Part shown: piece after piece, positions 55,188 to 63,395 of the stretch
Numbering within the stretch: the first letter of the stretch is position 1
How the letters are laid out: every line of letters begins with the position of its first letter
Source of the DNA: Trachythela sp. YZ-2020
Lineage: Eukaryota > Cnidaria > Anthozoa > Malacalcyonacea > Clavulariidae
DNA: 64,000 nucleotides
Direction: 5' to 3'
Assembly (NCBI GenBank): GCA_016169945.1
Contig: JADLSH010000285.1
Coordinates: forward strand, 496,001 to 560,000
Notes under the pieces: generated by a model
Seen by the model: only the letters and a program-made list of their open reading frames with translations
Databases searched by the model: none
What the model was told of the DNA's origin: nothing
Translations under genes and position numbers: made by a program

Positions 55188-55715
55188 TTACTCTAAATCA
55201 TCAAAGTCATCGTCAAAAGGGTCATCGCAACAAATACATTGATCAAAGCTTTCACACGCTATGCATGATGTGTCGCTCGTGTCACTCTCGCACGCATATG
55301 TGTTATAACTATAATCGATACCTTTTGCACCACTCGCATAACAATTACAACACCCATAACAATTTTCACATGTCGTACAAATATAAGTGTCGTATGGGTC
55401 AACAGATGCATCGTAGTCTTCGTCTTCGTTAAGGTTTTTATGACACTTTGGACATATAACAACTTCTGGGTCTTCGCCTTCGCTACATGTTGGGCACTTT
55501 TCACTCGTCTCGCTCATGTCATCTTCGCTCTCGCATCTTGAACATACTTCAGTTTCACTGTCACATGAACATACACTCTCGTCGTCACTCTCGCTCTCTC
55601 GCTCGCTACGCTCGCTACGCTCACTCGTCGCTACGCTCGTGTCATCGTCTGGTGGTTTAACTTTTGGTAAGTTTTTGATGACTTGAATAATTTTGTCAAC
55701 ACTTTTGGTTTCCAT
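55188..55715 (-). CDS. Cys-rich acidic protein 2
   Basis: This frame encodes 175 aa. The N-terminus is charged and contains the repeat-derived stretch SERSERSERESES (about residues 30-42). Then come zinc-ribbon-like CxxC pairs (CSRCES, CPTCSE, CPKCHK, CTTCENC, CIACES) and an acidic tail DDPFDDDFDDLE. Probably a multi-zinc-ribbon protein, perhaps a regulator or core protein. The start is supported by TTTAATAA directly before ATG. Confidence 0.7.
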   Translation of the reverse strand: METKSVDKIIQVIKNLPKVKPPDDDTSVATSERSERSERESESDDESVCSCDSETEVCSRCESEDDMSETSEKCPTCSEGEDPEVVICPKCHKNLNEDEDYDASVDPYDTYICTTCENCYGCCNCYASGAKGIDYSYNTYACESDTSDTSCIACESFDQCICCDDPFDDDFDDLE

Positions 55716-55721
55716 TTATTA

Positions 55722-55748
55722 AATTTGTAGCCTTTAAAGTTACAAATT
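55722..55748. terminator. Hairpin at the 3' end of the gene at 55,767
   Basis: Stem AATTTGTA/TACAAATT with an inner CTTT/AAAG pair. It also overlaps the leader of the Cys-rich gene. Confidence 0.65.
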
Positions 55749-55766
55749 CTTACACTCGCTTTTGCG

Positions 55767-56183
55767 CTAATCCTCTGCAATATCATCTGACACAAAGTCA
55801 GCCACTTTTCTTAGCTTTTTCACTTTGAAGTTTAGATGACTTACACCGTCTAGTGCCTCAAACACAGAGTTACACTCGAAAATGACTCTAACATAAGCTC
55901 TACTATCTAAGAGCTCTTTCCTTTGGAGATCTGTTATACCATGAACTGTGAGATATAGCGTGTTGTCATTTGAACCTTTCAAGATCTCTTTTGTCTTGTA
56001 ATCACTCTCCAGACTTAAAAGTTGTTGTTTCACTTCATCGTCTTCTATGACAAGTGGTATGTTATAACCACCATTCTTGAACTTGGACTTTGTAATACCC
56101 CATGTCAAACAACTAGGGATATCGAATACGGTTGGACTTTCAAATTTCATTGTTGTACCTTTTACACTATTGCTTACACTCAT
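55767..56183 (-). CDS. Hypothetical beta-rich protein
   Basis: This frame encodes 138 aa. Pattern of alternating hydrophobic strands (NTLYLTVHGITDLQ, RAYVRVIFECNSVFEAL, LNFKVKKLRKV) and a short acidic tail. An OB-fold or single-strand DNA-binding role would fit, but nothing identifies it. AAATAAAG abuts the first ATG; a second Met follows at residue 12. Confidence 0.65.
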   Translation of the reverse strand: MSVSNSVKGTTMKFESPTVFDIPSCLTWGITKSKFKNGGYNIPLVIEDDEVKQQLLSLESDYKTKEILKGSNDNTLYLTVHGITDLQRKELLDSRAYVRVIFECNSVFEALDGVSHLNFKVKKLRKVADFVSDDIAED

Positions 56184-56234
56184 CTTTATTTAATAATTTT
56201 TAACTTTTCTATAAGACAAACTCGATTTAACGCG

Positions 56235-57551
56235 CTACGCTCGTCTCTTAGCTTGAATTTGATCGTATGCAACATATCCCAACGCTATCGCTAACAACCA
56301 CATGTTGTCACCTAACCATGATAACCCTTTTGCACCCATGCTTAGAACGGTTGATAGTATCTTACCGATGGCACCAAATACAGGACCTAACGTCTTAAAT
56401 ATTTTAGCGAGACCCTTACCAAAAGTCGACACACCACGAGCACCGGCAGCGAGAGCACTTCTACCAGCCATGACGACAGTTGTTATTATACCTGCAATAC
56501 TTATACTTACAACCGACGCGGTACCCATGTTTTTCTTAGCCCACTCTTTAAATCTTTTAAACTTACCTAGTGGATTGGCGTCAGCTTCTTCTTCTAGTAT
56601 CTCTGTGATCTCATCAACAAGTAAGGGTTTTAGTTTAAGTTCTAGTCGAATTTTATCTTGTTGCATCTCCTCGATGCGTTCGGCAGCTTGGAATGCGGTC
56701 TTTAACACAGGGTCTTCTTCGGTCTCAGCTTTTTCTTTCCAATACACTTTGTCTTTTTCTAAGGACGCTAACTTCTCAGTCGCGGTCATTCCTGTTTGGA
56801 CTTTGTTAATAGAGTCCGTTATGGGTGCTCTCAGTTCTCTAAGGTCAGCATCTAATAATTTTTGTTTACTTTCGTCTATGAGATTGTCTACTTTTGCTTT
56901 GGTGTTTTTAATCACATCTTCATTTAACTCGTCGTCTATGACACCTGTTTGTTTTTCCACAACACTGGCGGCTGTTTTACCATGCTCTATTGCAACTTTT
57001 ATCATATCAGCTGTGAAACTATCTCTGGCTCTTTTGGCAACGAGACTATTAGTACTTGCTGGACTAATCTCACCGCGGCCGTTAATGTTATAAAGTCCAA
57101 CTGCGTTACCACCTACCCCATAATTTATACCAATGACACGACCAGCGGTGTTTTTTCTAACTGATAATTTTACTAGTAAGTCTTGCGTCTCTGGACCGTC
57201 GTCTTCGACTAAATTCACATTTAGGTAATCTTTAAACACCGCTCTCACTGCCATAATATGTAAGTTTTCACCCGTCATAATATGGATGCTTTCATCTAGC
57301 TTAGGATCAGGGATGTTAGTAGGTTTTGTAAATTTGGTTTCTGCTGTCACCCCATTTAGATCTGGTTTAGTTTTTGCACCTTCGGTGTCAGGATCAATAT
57401 CCTCAGGATTAATATCCTCAGGATCTGGATCTGGATCAAGATCTGGATCAAGATCTGGATCAAGATCTGGATCTGGATCTAGACCTTTTGGTTGATAACT
57501 TGGTCTTTTATTTTGCATTTCATCGAGAGGTATTTCTTCTGTGGTTGCCAT
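56235..57551 (-). CDS. Large membrane/virion protein of the block
   Basis: This frame encodes 438 aa. Residues about 25-50 are repeats of DPDL/DPDPD, and the DNA shows near-perfect GATCTGGATCAA units (57,420-57,480). The middle is charged and helical (about 200-330). The C-terminus has two hydrophobic segments (SVVSISIAGIITTVVMAG at about 345-362 and WLLAIALGYVAY near the end) separated by a Gly/Ala/Lys-rich amphipathic stretch. A structural protein that perturbs or spans membranes is plausible. TTAAATAAACAA precedes ATG. It ends in a GC-rich repeat (RRA at the C-terminus). Confidence 0.7.
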   Translation of the reverse strand: MATTEEIPLDEMQNKRPSYQPKGLDPDPDLDPDLDPDLDPDPDPEDINPEDIDPDTEGAKTKPDLNGVTAETKFTKPTNIPDPKLDESIHIMTGENLHIMAVRAVFKDYLNVNLVEDDGPETQDLLVKLSVRKNTAGRVIGINYGVGGNAVGLYNINGRGEISPASTNSLVAKRARDSFTADMIKVAIEHGKTAASVVEKQTGVIDDELNEDVIKNTKAKVDNLIDESKQKLLDADLRELRAPITDSINKVQTGMTATEKLASLEKDKVYWKEKAETEEDPVLKTAFQAAERIEEMQQDKIRLELKLKPLLVDEITEILEEEADANPLGKFKRFKEWAKKNMGTASVVSISIAGIITTVVMAGRSALAAGARGVSTFGKGLAKIFKTLGPVFGAIGKILSTVLSMGAKGLSWLGDNMWLLAIALGYVAYDQIQAKRRA

Positions 57552-57613
57552 TTGTTTATTTAACCTCGCTCTCGCTACGCTCGCTCTCGCTACGCTTGCT
57601 TCGTTCGCTCTTG

Positions 57614-58627
57614 CTACGCTCGTACGCTCACTTCGCTAAGTTCTCTCTCGTAAAACTTACCGTGTATTTTTTCGCCCGTTGCGATGTCTTGTATTTTGTA
57701 CATAACGGGAATCCCATGATTAACTTCTATGATCTTAAATGTCTCTTCTGTAAAATTAACAGTGTAACCTTTGACAAATCTGGTACCAGTGTGATATTTT
57801 TCAACCCTAACGATATCACCAACTTTATATCGTGGCTTTTTTAGTTCGTCGTTGGTATCGTACAAAGTGCTCATGACTTCGTCTTTGTTTGACTCGTTCA
57901 CATCTGATGGTTTCATCTTGATGCTTCTGTGCACACTATGGTTATAGTTAAATGTAACATCATCTAAAATATCTATCCACTTCTTGGTATCGTGCTCAGT
58001 GAAATATTTCCACATCGTTGTTTTAAGAGTTCTGTTTAGTCGCTCGACGAGAGCAGCTTTTCTGTTTAAGAGAGCCTTACCTTTGTTTTTACCGATCACT
58101 CCTATCTTAATAAGCGTCGTAAAATGTCTTATTCCAAGTTTGTCAAGTAACGCGTTGACATTTTTGTTTTTGAATTCGTTACCGTCGTCGTATTGGACGA
58201 CATCTGGATACTTACCAAACCTAACTTTAAACTCCTCTAATATTTTTTCCATAGCGTGAGAGACATCGACACCACCTTTTGTCTTGCTTTTCTCTGTGAA
58301 AGCATATCTAGACAAAATTTCTATCGATGTTAAAATCCAACGGTAGCCATCGTTACTAGGCTTACGACCCTCTGTCATATCAACTAAGTCTAATTGTAGT
58401 TGTTCCCCGAGATCGTAGACCATTGTCTTACGATAGACATGCTTACCGCTTTTTTGTTTGGTCATGGTGTAAGTCTTTTGTGTCAAGATCCACTGTTTAA
58501 CTTGTTTACGCGTGACATCTAAGCCGGTCTCCTTTGCTTTTTGGTACAATCTTTCGACAGACTGATAACCGGTCCCAGGTGAATGATACAAATCCCTAAG
58601 ACCTTGTTCTGTTTCAAAATGTGTCAT
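57614..58627 (-). CDS. Retroviral-type (rve) integrase, intact
   Basis: This frame encodes 337 aa. An N-terminal HTH-like part (VTRKQVKQWILTQKTYT) is followed by the RNase H-like core with Asp80 (QLQLDLVDM), Asp147/148 (VQYDDGNEF) and Glu195 (ALVERLNRTLK), then a C-terminal SH3-like part (RYKVGDIVRVEKYHTG). Such integrases insert Polintons, Mavirus-type virophages and adintoviruses. Asp-to-Glu spacing is about 13 residues longer than in the relic at 10.0-10.6 kb because of an insert around GVIGKNKGKALLNRK. All three acidic residues are present, so integration competence is possible. GTAAAATAAA abuts ATG. GC-rich repeats lie between its end and the next gene. Confidence 0.93.
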   Translation of the reverse strand: MTHFETEQGLRDLYHSPGTGYQSVERLYQKAKETGLDVTRKQVKQWILTQKTYTMTKQKSGKHVYRKTMVYDLGEQLQLDLVDMTEGRKPSNDGYRWILTSIEILSRYAFTEKSKTKGGVDVSHAMEKILEEFKVRFGKYPDVVQYDDGNEFKNKNVNALLDKLGIRHFTTLIKIGVIGKNKGKALLNRKAALVERLNRTLKTTMWKYFTEHDTKKWIDILDDVTFNYNHSVHRSIKMKPSDVNESNKDEVMSTLYDTNDELKKPRYKVGDIVRVEKYHTGTRFVKGYTVNFTEETFKIIEVNHGIPVMYKIQDIATGEKIHGKFYERELSEVSVRA

Positions 58628-58642
58628 TTTATTTTACAGTTA

Positions 58643-59330
58643 TGTACATCGTAAATCAGAGAGTGATATGCTCTGAAAATCCCTATCTGTGGCACAGAAA
58701 TTTTTTTTAAAAAACCATGGTAATCACCTAAATCCACGAAAAATATTAAATATGGACGAGCGAAGCGAGACAGGTACACAAGCACATATCACAACTCATT
58801 TTTTTTTTACAAGTAAGTACATCGTAAATCAGAGAGTGATATGCTCTGAAAATCCCTATCTGTGGCACAGAAATTTTTTTTAAAAAACCATGGTAATCAC
58901 CTAAATCCACGAAAAATATTAAATATGGACAGGTACACAAGCACATATCACAACTCATTTGTGGTGTCCAAGTTTAATGGTTTATGTGATTATAGGTGAT
59001 TACCTATGTTTTTTATTTTATTTTATTCTCTAGAGAAATAGGGATTTCCAGAGCATATCACACTCTGATTTACGATGTACTTACTTGTAAAAAAAAAATG
59101 AGTTATGATATGTCTCGCTCTCGCTCTCGCTACGCTCGTACGCTCGTACGCTCGTGTGTGTGTGTGGTGTGTGTGTGTGTGGTGTGTCTCGCTCGTGTGT
59201 GGTGTCCAAGTTTAATGGTTTATGTGATTATAGGTGATTACCTATGTTTTTTATTTTATTTTATTCTCTAGAGAAATAGGGATTTCCAGAGCATATCACA
59301 CTCTGATTTACGATGTACTTACTTGTAAAA
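58643..59330. repeat. Cluster of two direct and two inverted repeat units
   Basis: Units at 58,643-58,756 and 58,817-58,930 are direct copies; units at about 58,962-59,080 and 59,200-59,319 are inverted relative to them (and direct to each other). All share GTACATCGTAAATCAGAG and TGATATGCTCTG; TCAGAG/CTCTGA inside each unit forms its own stem. The outer flanks share ATATCACAACTCATTTTT. Between the inverted copies lie GC-rich repeats and a (GT)n tract. The cluster sits between a leftward and a rightward gene, a place for an origin, a regulatory array or a joint of two genome ends. Confidence 0.9.
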
Positions 59331-59436
59331 AAAAAAATGAGTTATGATATGTCTCGCTCTCGCTACGCTCGTACGCTCGTGTGTATGTGGTTATATAAGA
59401 ATCGCTTATAGTGTCCAAGTTTGTGTTAATAAAGAG

Positions 59437-60336
59437 ATGACTACACTAATTTTAAGTTTAACAACTTTACCTGTTAACACAATTATCAAGGTAAAAAGTT
59501 TTGAAATACAACGAAAATATGGTTTGGACGACATCGTTATAACAACCACGAGCGACGATAAGAAATATTTAGGTGGTTGGTTTCTTCTAGCTCAAAAAGA
59601 TAACATTAAAGAGGGAAGTTTTGTTAGACTAGATGGACTTAAGAACCCAAGTCTTGGTAACAAAAACAAAAAACAAATGTCTTGTGTTGTTTTTCAAGAA
59701 GGTGAAGACCCAAACGCCTTAGTCGAAGAGGTTAAAAAGAACATTAAACACCAAGTAAAATTACATTCACAAAACAACCAAATGATTCGTGACGAAAAAA
59801 TACAACAAAAAGAGTTACATAAAAAGCTTAAACTTGAAAATGCTGTCTTGAAAAACAAATTACTAAGTGAAAAACTTGCAAGACAAGAGGTTCGCAAAGA
59901 CGCTGATAAAAAACAAAAAAAGCTAGACGCTGATAAAAAACATAAAGAGCTTGTCGAGCTAAAAAAGCAAACTTTAAAACTTAGAGAGGCTAAACAACTA
60001 GCTGTGATTGAAGAGAAAGAGAAAAAAGAACAACTAAAAAGTAAAAAACTAAGAAGAGCTAGGTTTGAAAAAGCGTATGAGTATAAGATGCACATTGAAA
60101 ATTTAAAATTCATAGAACGCTTTGATGCATCTTGTGAGAGAAGGCGTCAAGAACGAGAACGTGAAAATGAAGAGCGACACAAAAAGTTTCTCTTAGATAT
60201 GTACGAGAACAAGGTAGAAAGGGAAAAGTATAACGAGATAGCTAGACAAAGAGACTTATTGGCTTATGGTGGTGATGTTAGTAAGTTGACTAAAGAGCCA
60301 CCTATAGTTGTTAGTGGTGTACTTAGACGACCATGA
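59437..60336 (+). CDS. Coiled-coil protein
   Basis: This frame encodes 299 aa from the ATG at 59,437; in-frame codons upstream fall in the repeat cluster, and TTAATAAAGAG precedes this ATG. The N-terminal ~85 residues look globular (LGGWFLLAQKDNIKEGSFVR). About 90-270 is a long, highly charged coiled coil (KKLKLENAVLKNKLLSEKLA and similar). The C-terminal end is PPIVVSGVLRRP. A scaffold or DNA-associated structural protein is possible. No family recognised. Confidence 0.75.
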   Translation: MTTLILSLTTLPVNTIIKVKSFEIQRKYGLDDIVITTTSDDKKYLGGWFLLAQKDNIKEGSFVRLDGLKNPSLGNKNKKQMSCVVFQEGEDPNALVEEVKKNIKHQVKLHSQNNQMIRDEKIQQKELHKKLKLENAVLKNKLLSEKLARQEVRKDADKKQKKLDADKKHKELVELKKQTLKLREAKQLAVIEEKEKKEQLKSKKLRRARFEKAYEYKMHIENLKFIERFDASCERRRQERERENEERHKKFLLDMYENKVEREKYNEIARQRDLLAYGGDVSKLTKEPPIVVSGVLRRP

Positions 60337-60772
60337 GGTCTAGGTGACATATTTTAGTAACCCTAATGGCTTACTAAAACTTAAACTCTCGGGGTATAAT
60401 AAAGTAATAACATCTACTTTTTCAAATTTTTACTTTCTTATTTAATCTGATAACATTTCTCTTAGACTAACATTTTTCATAACTCACGAGAGTTATGAAA
60501 TTTTAGATCGTTCATTTCTCTCTTTGTTGTCTTATAGAATATATACACAGAGAGAGTATAATGTATAATAAAGTAAGGTACAATAACATCTGTACTTATT
60601 TTTTCTTATCATCTTTCATCATGATTTTTATAAACTCTATTTTTTAAATCTCACCCCCATATGAAAACCTTATTCGGAATGTAATTTTTCATAACTTACG
60701 AGAGTTATGAAAATTTCACTTGTTCACTCGCTACGCTCTCGCCTTCGACTCGTACGCCGCTAGGCGCGGTCG
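60337..60772. terminator. Intergenic region with three hairpins
   Basis: Between convergent genes. Hairpins: TTTTAGTAA/TTACTAAAA (60,352-60,379), TTTCATAACTC/GAGTTATGAAA (60,475-60,500) and TTTTCATAACT/AGTTATGAAAA (60,686-60,713). GTATAATAAAGTAA-like words occur twice (60,395 and 60,560). GC-rich repeats run from 60,725 into the end of the leftward gene. No ORF. Confidence 0.75.
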
Positions 60773-61183
60773 TTATAATACAACCGCAAGGATCCAACCA
60801 GCTCCTAGTCCAGCTAACCCAGCCGTAACATGCTTGTACTCATCCATTTCCTTTGATGGTTTGTAATAGTTTTCTAAGACAGGAGGTTTCGTAAACACCT
60901 TACCACGATGTGTGATCTTTTGTAGTTCTGCCAATGACTTATTAACAGAGTTCATATCGCTATTTGCGTCTAAAAGTTGTCGTCGCATTGCTGTGATTCT
61001 TTCCTTGTTAGAAGCTTGGTTCTCGTACCACTTGTTCTTTGCCGCTGTTAATTGTTCCATCGCAAGGTTGTGTCTTTTAATTTCTGTCTGGTATCCTTTG
61101 TGATCTAAAAGTCTAAATAGGTAACCGGCTCCTGTAAACGCTACCGCGTTAAACAGTCCAGATAACGCAATTGTTGTAGCCAT
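60773..61183 (-). CDS. Small membrane protein with N- and C-terminal hydrophobic segments
   Basis: This frame encodes 136 aa. Hydrophobic start (ALSGLFNAVAFTGAGYLF), central helical charged region (RHNLAMEQLTAAKNKWYENQ), a conserved-looking YYKPS motif, and a C-terminal hydrophobic segment (TAGLAGLGAGWILAVVL). I recall related predicted proteins near capsid-like genes in cnidarian genomes, but cannot confirm. Paired with the next gene, from which it is separated by 8 bases. Confidence 0.72.
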   Translation of the reverse strand: MATTIALSGLFNAVAFTGAGYLFRLLDHKGYQTEIKRHNLAMEQLTAAKNKWYENQASNKERITAMRRQLLDANSDMNSVNKSLAELQKITHRGKVFTKPPVLENYYKPSKEMDEYKHVTAGLAGLGAGWILAVVL

Positions 61184-61191
61184 TTTTTTAT

Positions 61192-61428
61192 TTATGTATC
61201 AGCTTTGAATGGGTTGTCAGGTAGCATCTTCTTTGCTTGTAACACTTTAATTACACTTGTACTGAGACCGAACGCAACCGCCAGTTTCAAGAGCCCTTCC
61301 ATCGTAGTTGGGATACTCAACGAATCTTTCATTAATTTTTTACTTGCGTACGATACTGCGACAGCACCTACCACAATTAATAGTGAGTCATATAACTCTT
61401 TTGGTAAATCTTTAAATACTCCAGCCAT
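61192..61428 (-). CDS. Small two-helix membrane protein
   Basis: This frame encodes 78 aa: LYDSLLIVVGAVAVSYASKK and LLKLAVAFGLSTSVIKVLQ are two hydrophobic helices; the C-terminus is LPDNPFKADT. Its start and the capsid gene's start are only 24 bases apart and diverge, so they share one control region. Confidence 0.7.
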   Translation of the reverse strand: MAGVFKDLPKELYDSLLIVVGAVAVSYASKKLMKDSLSIPTTMEGLLKLAVAFGLSTSVIKVLQAKKMLPDNPFKADT

Positions 61429-61452
61429 TTAATTTATTATACACTAGAATAA
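61429..61452. promoter_or_regulatory. 24-bp divergent start region of capsid and membrane genes
   Basis: It reads TTAATTTATTATACACTAGA plus ATAA between the two ATGs. The capsid side is CTAGAATAAATG; the other side is TAATAAATTAAATG. AATAAA-like words directly before the ATG recur across the block. Confidence 0.6.
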
Positions 61453-62673
61453 ATGAATCACAAAGTTAACGAACTTTTACCCACTTATGAGAAGATTACT
61501 TACTCTCAAATTCGTGGTCCTAAAAAACAAAACATTTTTACACTAACGCCCACAGAGATAACAGAGAACCAAGAACTTTACATTAACATTCCAAAACTAT
61601 ACGAGAATGTTTGTCTGGTTCCTGGCTCGTTGTACATCGTGGGTTCGTTTAAAAGTAAGAACACCAAGTCGTGGTTCTTAAACAACCTCGCTTATCTTTT
61701 ACAAAAAAGTCTAGAAATAACAGTCGACGGCCAGGTTGTGTACGACAACATAGGCGAGTCTCAATACGAAGTGTACAAAGCACTTTGGAAAACAAAAGAT
61801 GAAAGAAAGAACTTGGTATGTCAAGGACTGGCTAACGAGAACACTCGTAAACTTATGAGCGGTGATGACTCTGGTGACAAAGCTGTGAAAGCCGACAAGT
61901 ACTTTGGTGCGCTGTATAAAACCAAAGTTCATATCCCAATTGGTAAGATTTTGAACGACCAAGGGTTGTACGCGCCATATGGAATGAAATCAAATTTCAG
62001 GTACAAAATTACACTACCACCTGCCACAGAAATTATGAAGGCGCAATCTGGTCAGGCAGTCGCTGGTTACACAGTTGAAGACCTTCATCTCGAATACGAG
62101 ACAATCACATCGCCAGAAATGTACCAGCAAGCGTTAAACTCTTACAACGTTGGGAGGTCTCTCATTTACGAGCAAGTGATGTTGATGAAAAAAGAGACAT
62201 GGGCAAAGGGTTCGACATTGGTAAATTTGAACATCAATGTGCCCAGAAAGTCAATGAGAGGTATCGTACTTCTGTTTCGAGATGACACAGTTGACTCAGA
62301 ACACTTCGTGTATCCCAACATAACGAGTGTTAAAGTTGCCATTGAGGGAAGTCCAAATGCGTTGTACTCTCAAGGTCTCGAAGAACACAACCTCTTTAGA
62401 TGGGCTGAGAACTTCTTCTTGGATTACACAACTGACACTTTAAGCATAGATGACTTTTACACAGGTAACAAGTTTGCACTGGTAATTGACATGAGAACTG
62501 TCTGTGACCCAACGGTAGCTGGGATTGGACGAAAGATTCTTAACACACAAGATGGTGTGCTCTTAGAAATTAAGAAAAGGGTTACCACAAAAGATTTGAC
62601 ATGCTATGTGTTCATTGTTTCAGATGGGGTGGTTAACATAGTTGGTAAGCAACTACAAAGCATTGAGTTTTAA
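61453..62673 (+). CDS. Probable double-jelly-roll major capsid protein
   Basis: This frame encodes 406 aa. It is beta-rich throughout, with an N-terminal strand-turn LTPTEITENQELYINIPKLY, the segment KSLEITVDGQVVYDNIGES, a central NVPRKSMRGIVLLFRD, and a C-terminal strand series GVLLEIKKRVTT ... CYVFIVSDGVVNIVGKQLQS. This C-terminal pattern (polar strand, short turn, VxI, then a final basic strand) and its place beside ATPase and integrase fit the capsid proteins of Polinton/adintovirus-type elements. I recall similar predicted proteins in cnidarian genomes, but the capsid assignment rests on pattern and context and needs structure prediction. Confidence 0.78.
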   Translation: MNHKVNELLPTYEKITYSQIRGPKKQNIFTLTPTEITENQELYINIPKLYENVCLVPGSLYIVGSFKSKNTKSWFLNNLAYLLQKSLEITVDGQVVYDNIGESQYEVYKALWKTKDERKNLVCQGLANENTRKLMSGDDSGDKAVKADKYFGALYKTKVHIPIGKILNDQGLYAPYGMKSNFRYKITLPPATEIMKAQSGQAVAGYTVEDLHLEYETITSPEMYQQALNSYNVGRSLIYEQVMLMKKETWAKGSTLVNLNINVPRKSMRGIVLLFRDDTVDSEHFVYPNITSVKVAIEGSPNALYSQGLEEHNLFRWAENFFLDYTTDTLSIDDFYTGNKFALVIDMRTVCDPTVAGIGRKILNTQDGVLLEIKKRVTTKDLTCYVFIVSDGVVNIVGKQLQSIEF

Positions 62674-62694
62674 GTTATTTGAAATGTAAAAAGT

Positions 62695-62723
62695 TTTCTA
62701 ATCCTGACATTAGGGATTAGAAA
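62695..62723. terminator. Hairpin after the capsid gene
   Basis: 10-bp stem TTTCTAATCC/GGATTAGAAA, 9-base loop, between the convergent capsid and 62,757 genes. Confidence 0.75.
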
Positions 62724-62756
62724 TCTGACAGTCAGTCACTCTCTCGCTCGCTACGC

Positions 62757-63011
62757 TCACTCGTCGCTAACGCCGCTAGGCGCGATCATCGCTAACTCTT
62801 GCGTCGCGTTAATATTTTCATTTGTATTAGTAACTTTTTCATATCTCTTAACTCTTGACGTAACAAACGCAATCTGTAAGTTACCCTCGATACCTTCTTT
62901 TTCTTTTGCTACTTGTAATCCTGTGAGAAATTTTTTACGAACTGTGATTTCCTCGTTGAACAAGTCACCGTTGTGTTGTATTTGCAATTTACTAGGCTTA
63001 CACATACCCAT
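62757..63011 (-). CDS. Small hypothetical protein
   Basis: This frame encodes 84 aa (KPSKLQIQHNGDLFNEEITV). Its C-terminal residues (IAPSGVSDE) are encoded by the GC-rich repeat, so the repeat has supplied the stop. Eight bases separate it from the gene upstream. No family recognised. Confidence 0.6.
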   Translation of the reverse strand: MGMCKPSKLQIQHNGDLFNEEITVRKKFLTGLQVAKEKEGIEGNLQIAFVTSRVKRYEKVTNTNENINATQELAMIAPSGVSDE

Positions 63012-63019
63012 TTAGTTAG

Positions 63020-63385
63020 TCAGTCGTCTAAATTTACTAGATTGGGTTCTTTCATTTTAGGCACACCGCTTGCGCTACGCTCGCTTGCCTTGGTCTCTGG
63101 AACTTTTGTTTTTGATGATGATGTTGTTGCGCTAGGCGCGGTCGTACAATAAGTCCAAAAACAACTTAACCCCCAAAGAATACCTATTATTTTTAAAAAT
63201 AACAGATAAGGAATATCTGCAGTTAAAGACGAACATTGTTCTGGTTTCGGTTTTGGTAACTTTCTTTTCTTAGTAGCTTCCCGAGCATTTCGTGACAGAT
63301 CGCTAAGTTTTTCACAAGCAACTTTTCTCTCTTGATCGGTCTCTGTGATATTTTCATCAGTTATTTGGTCTTTGTTGTCACTCAT
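63020..63385 (-). CDS. Small single-pass membrane protein 1
   Basis: This frame encodes 121 aa. Charged N-terminus (RKVACEKLSDLSRNAREATK), Lys/Pro linker, then a hydrophobic segment (YLLFLKIIGILWGLSCFW, about 65-82). The C-terminal tail contains two repeat-derived stretches (APSATTSS and KASERSASG). AGAATAAAAT abuts the ATG. Confidence 0.65.
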   Translation of the reverse strand: MSDNKDQITDENITETDQERKVACEKLSDLSRNAREATKKRKLPKPKPEQCSSLTADIPYLLFLKIIGILWGLSCFWTYCTTAPSATTSSSKTKVPETKASERSASGVPKMKEPNLVNLDD

Positions 63386-63395
63386 ATTTTATTCT

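Noticed and set aside
56302..57093. 263-aa ORF opposite the large membrane protein
   Set aside because: Shadow; the minus-strand gene has the start motif, charge pattern and helices.
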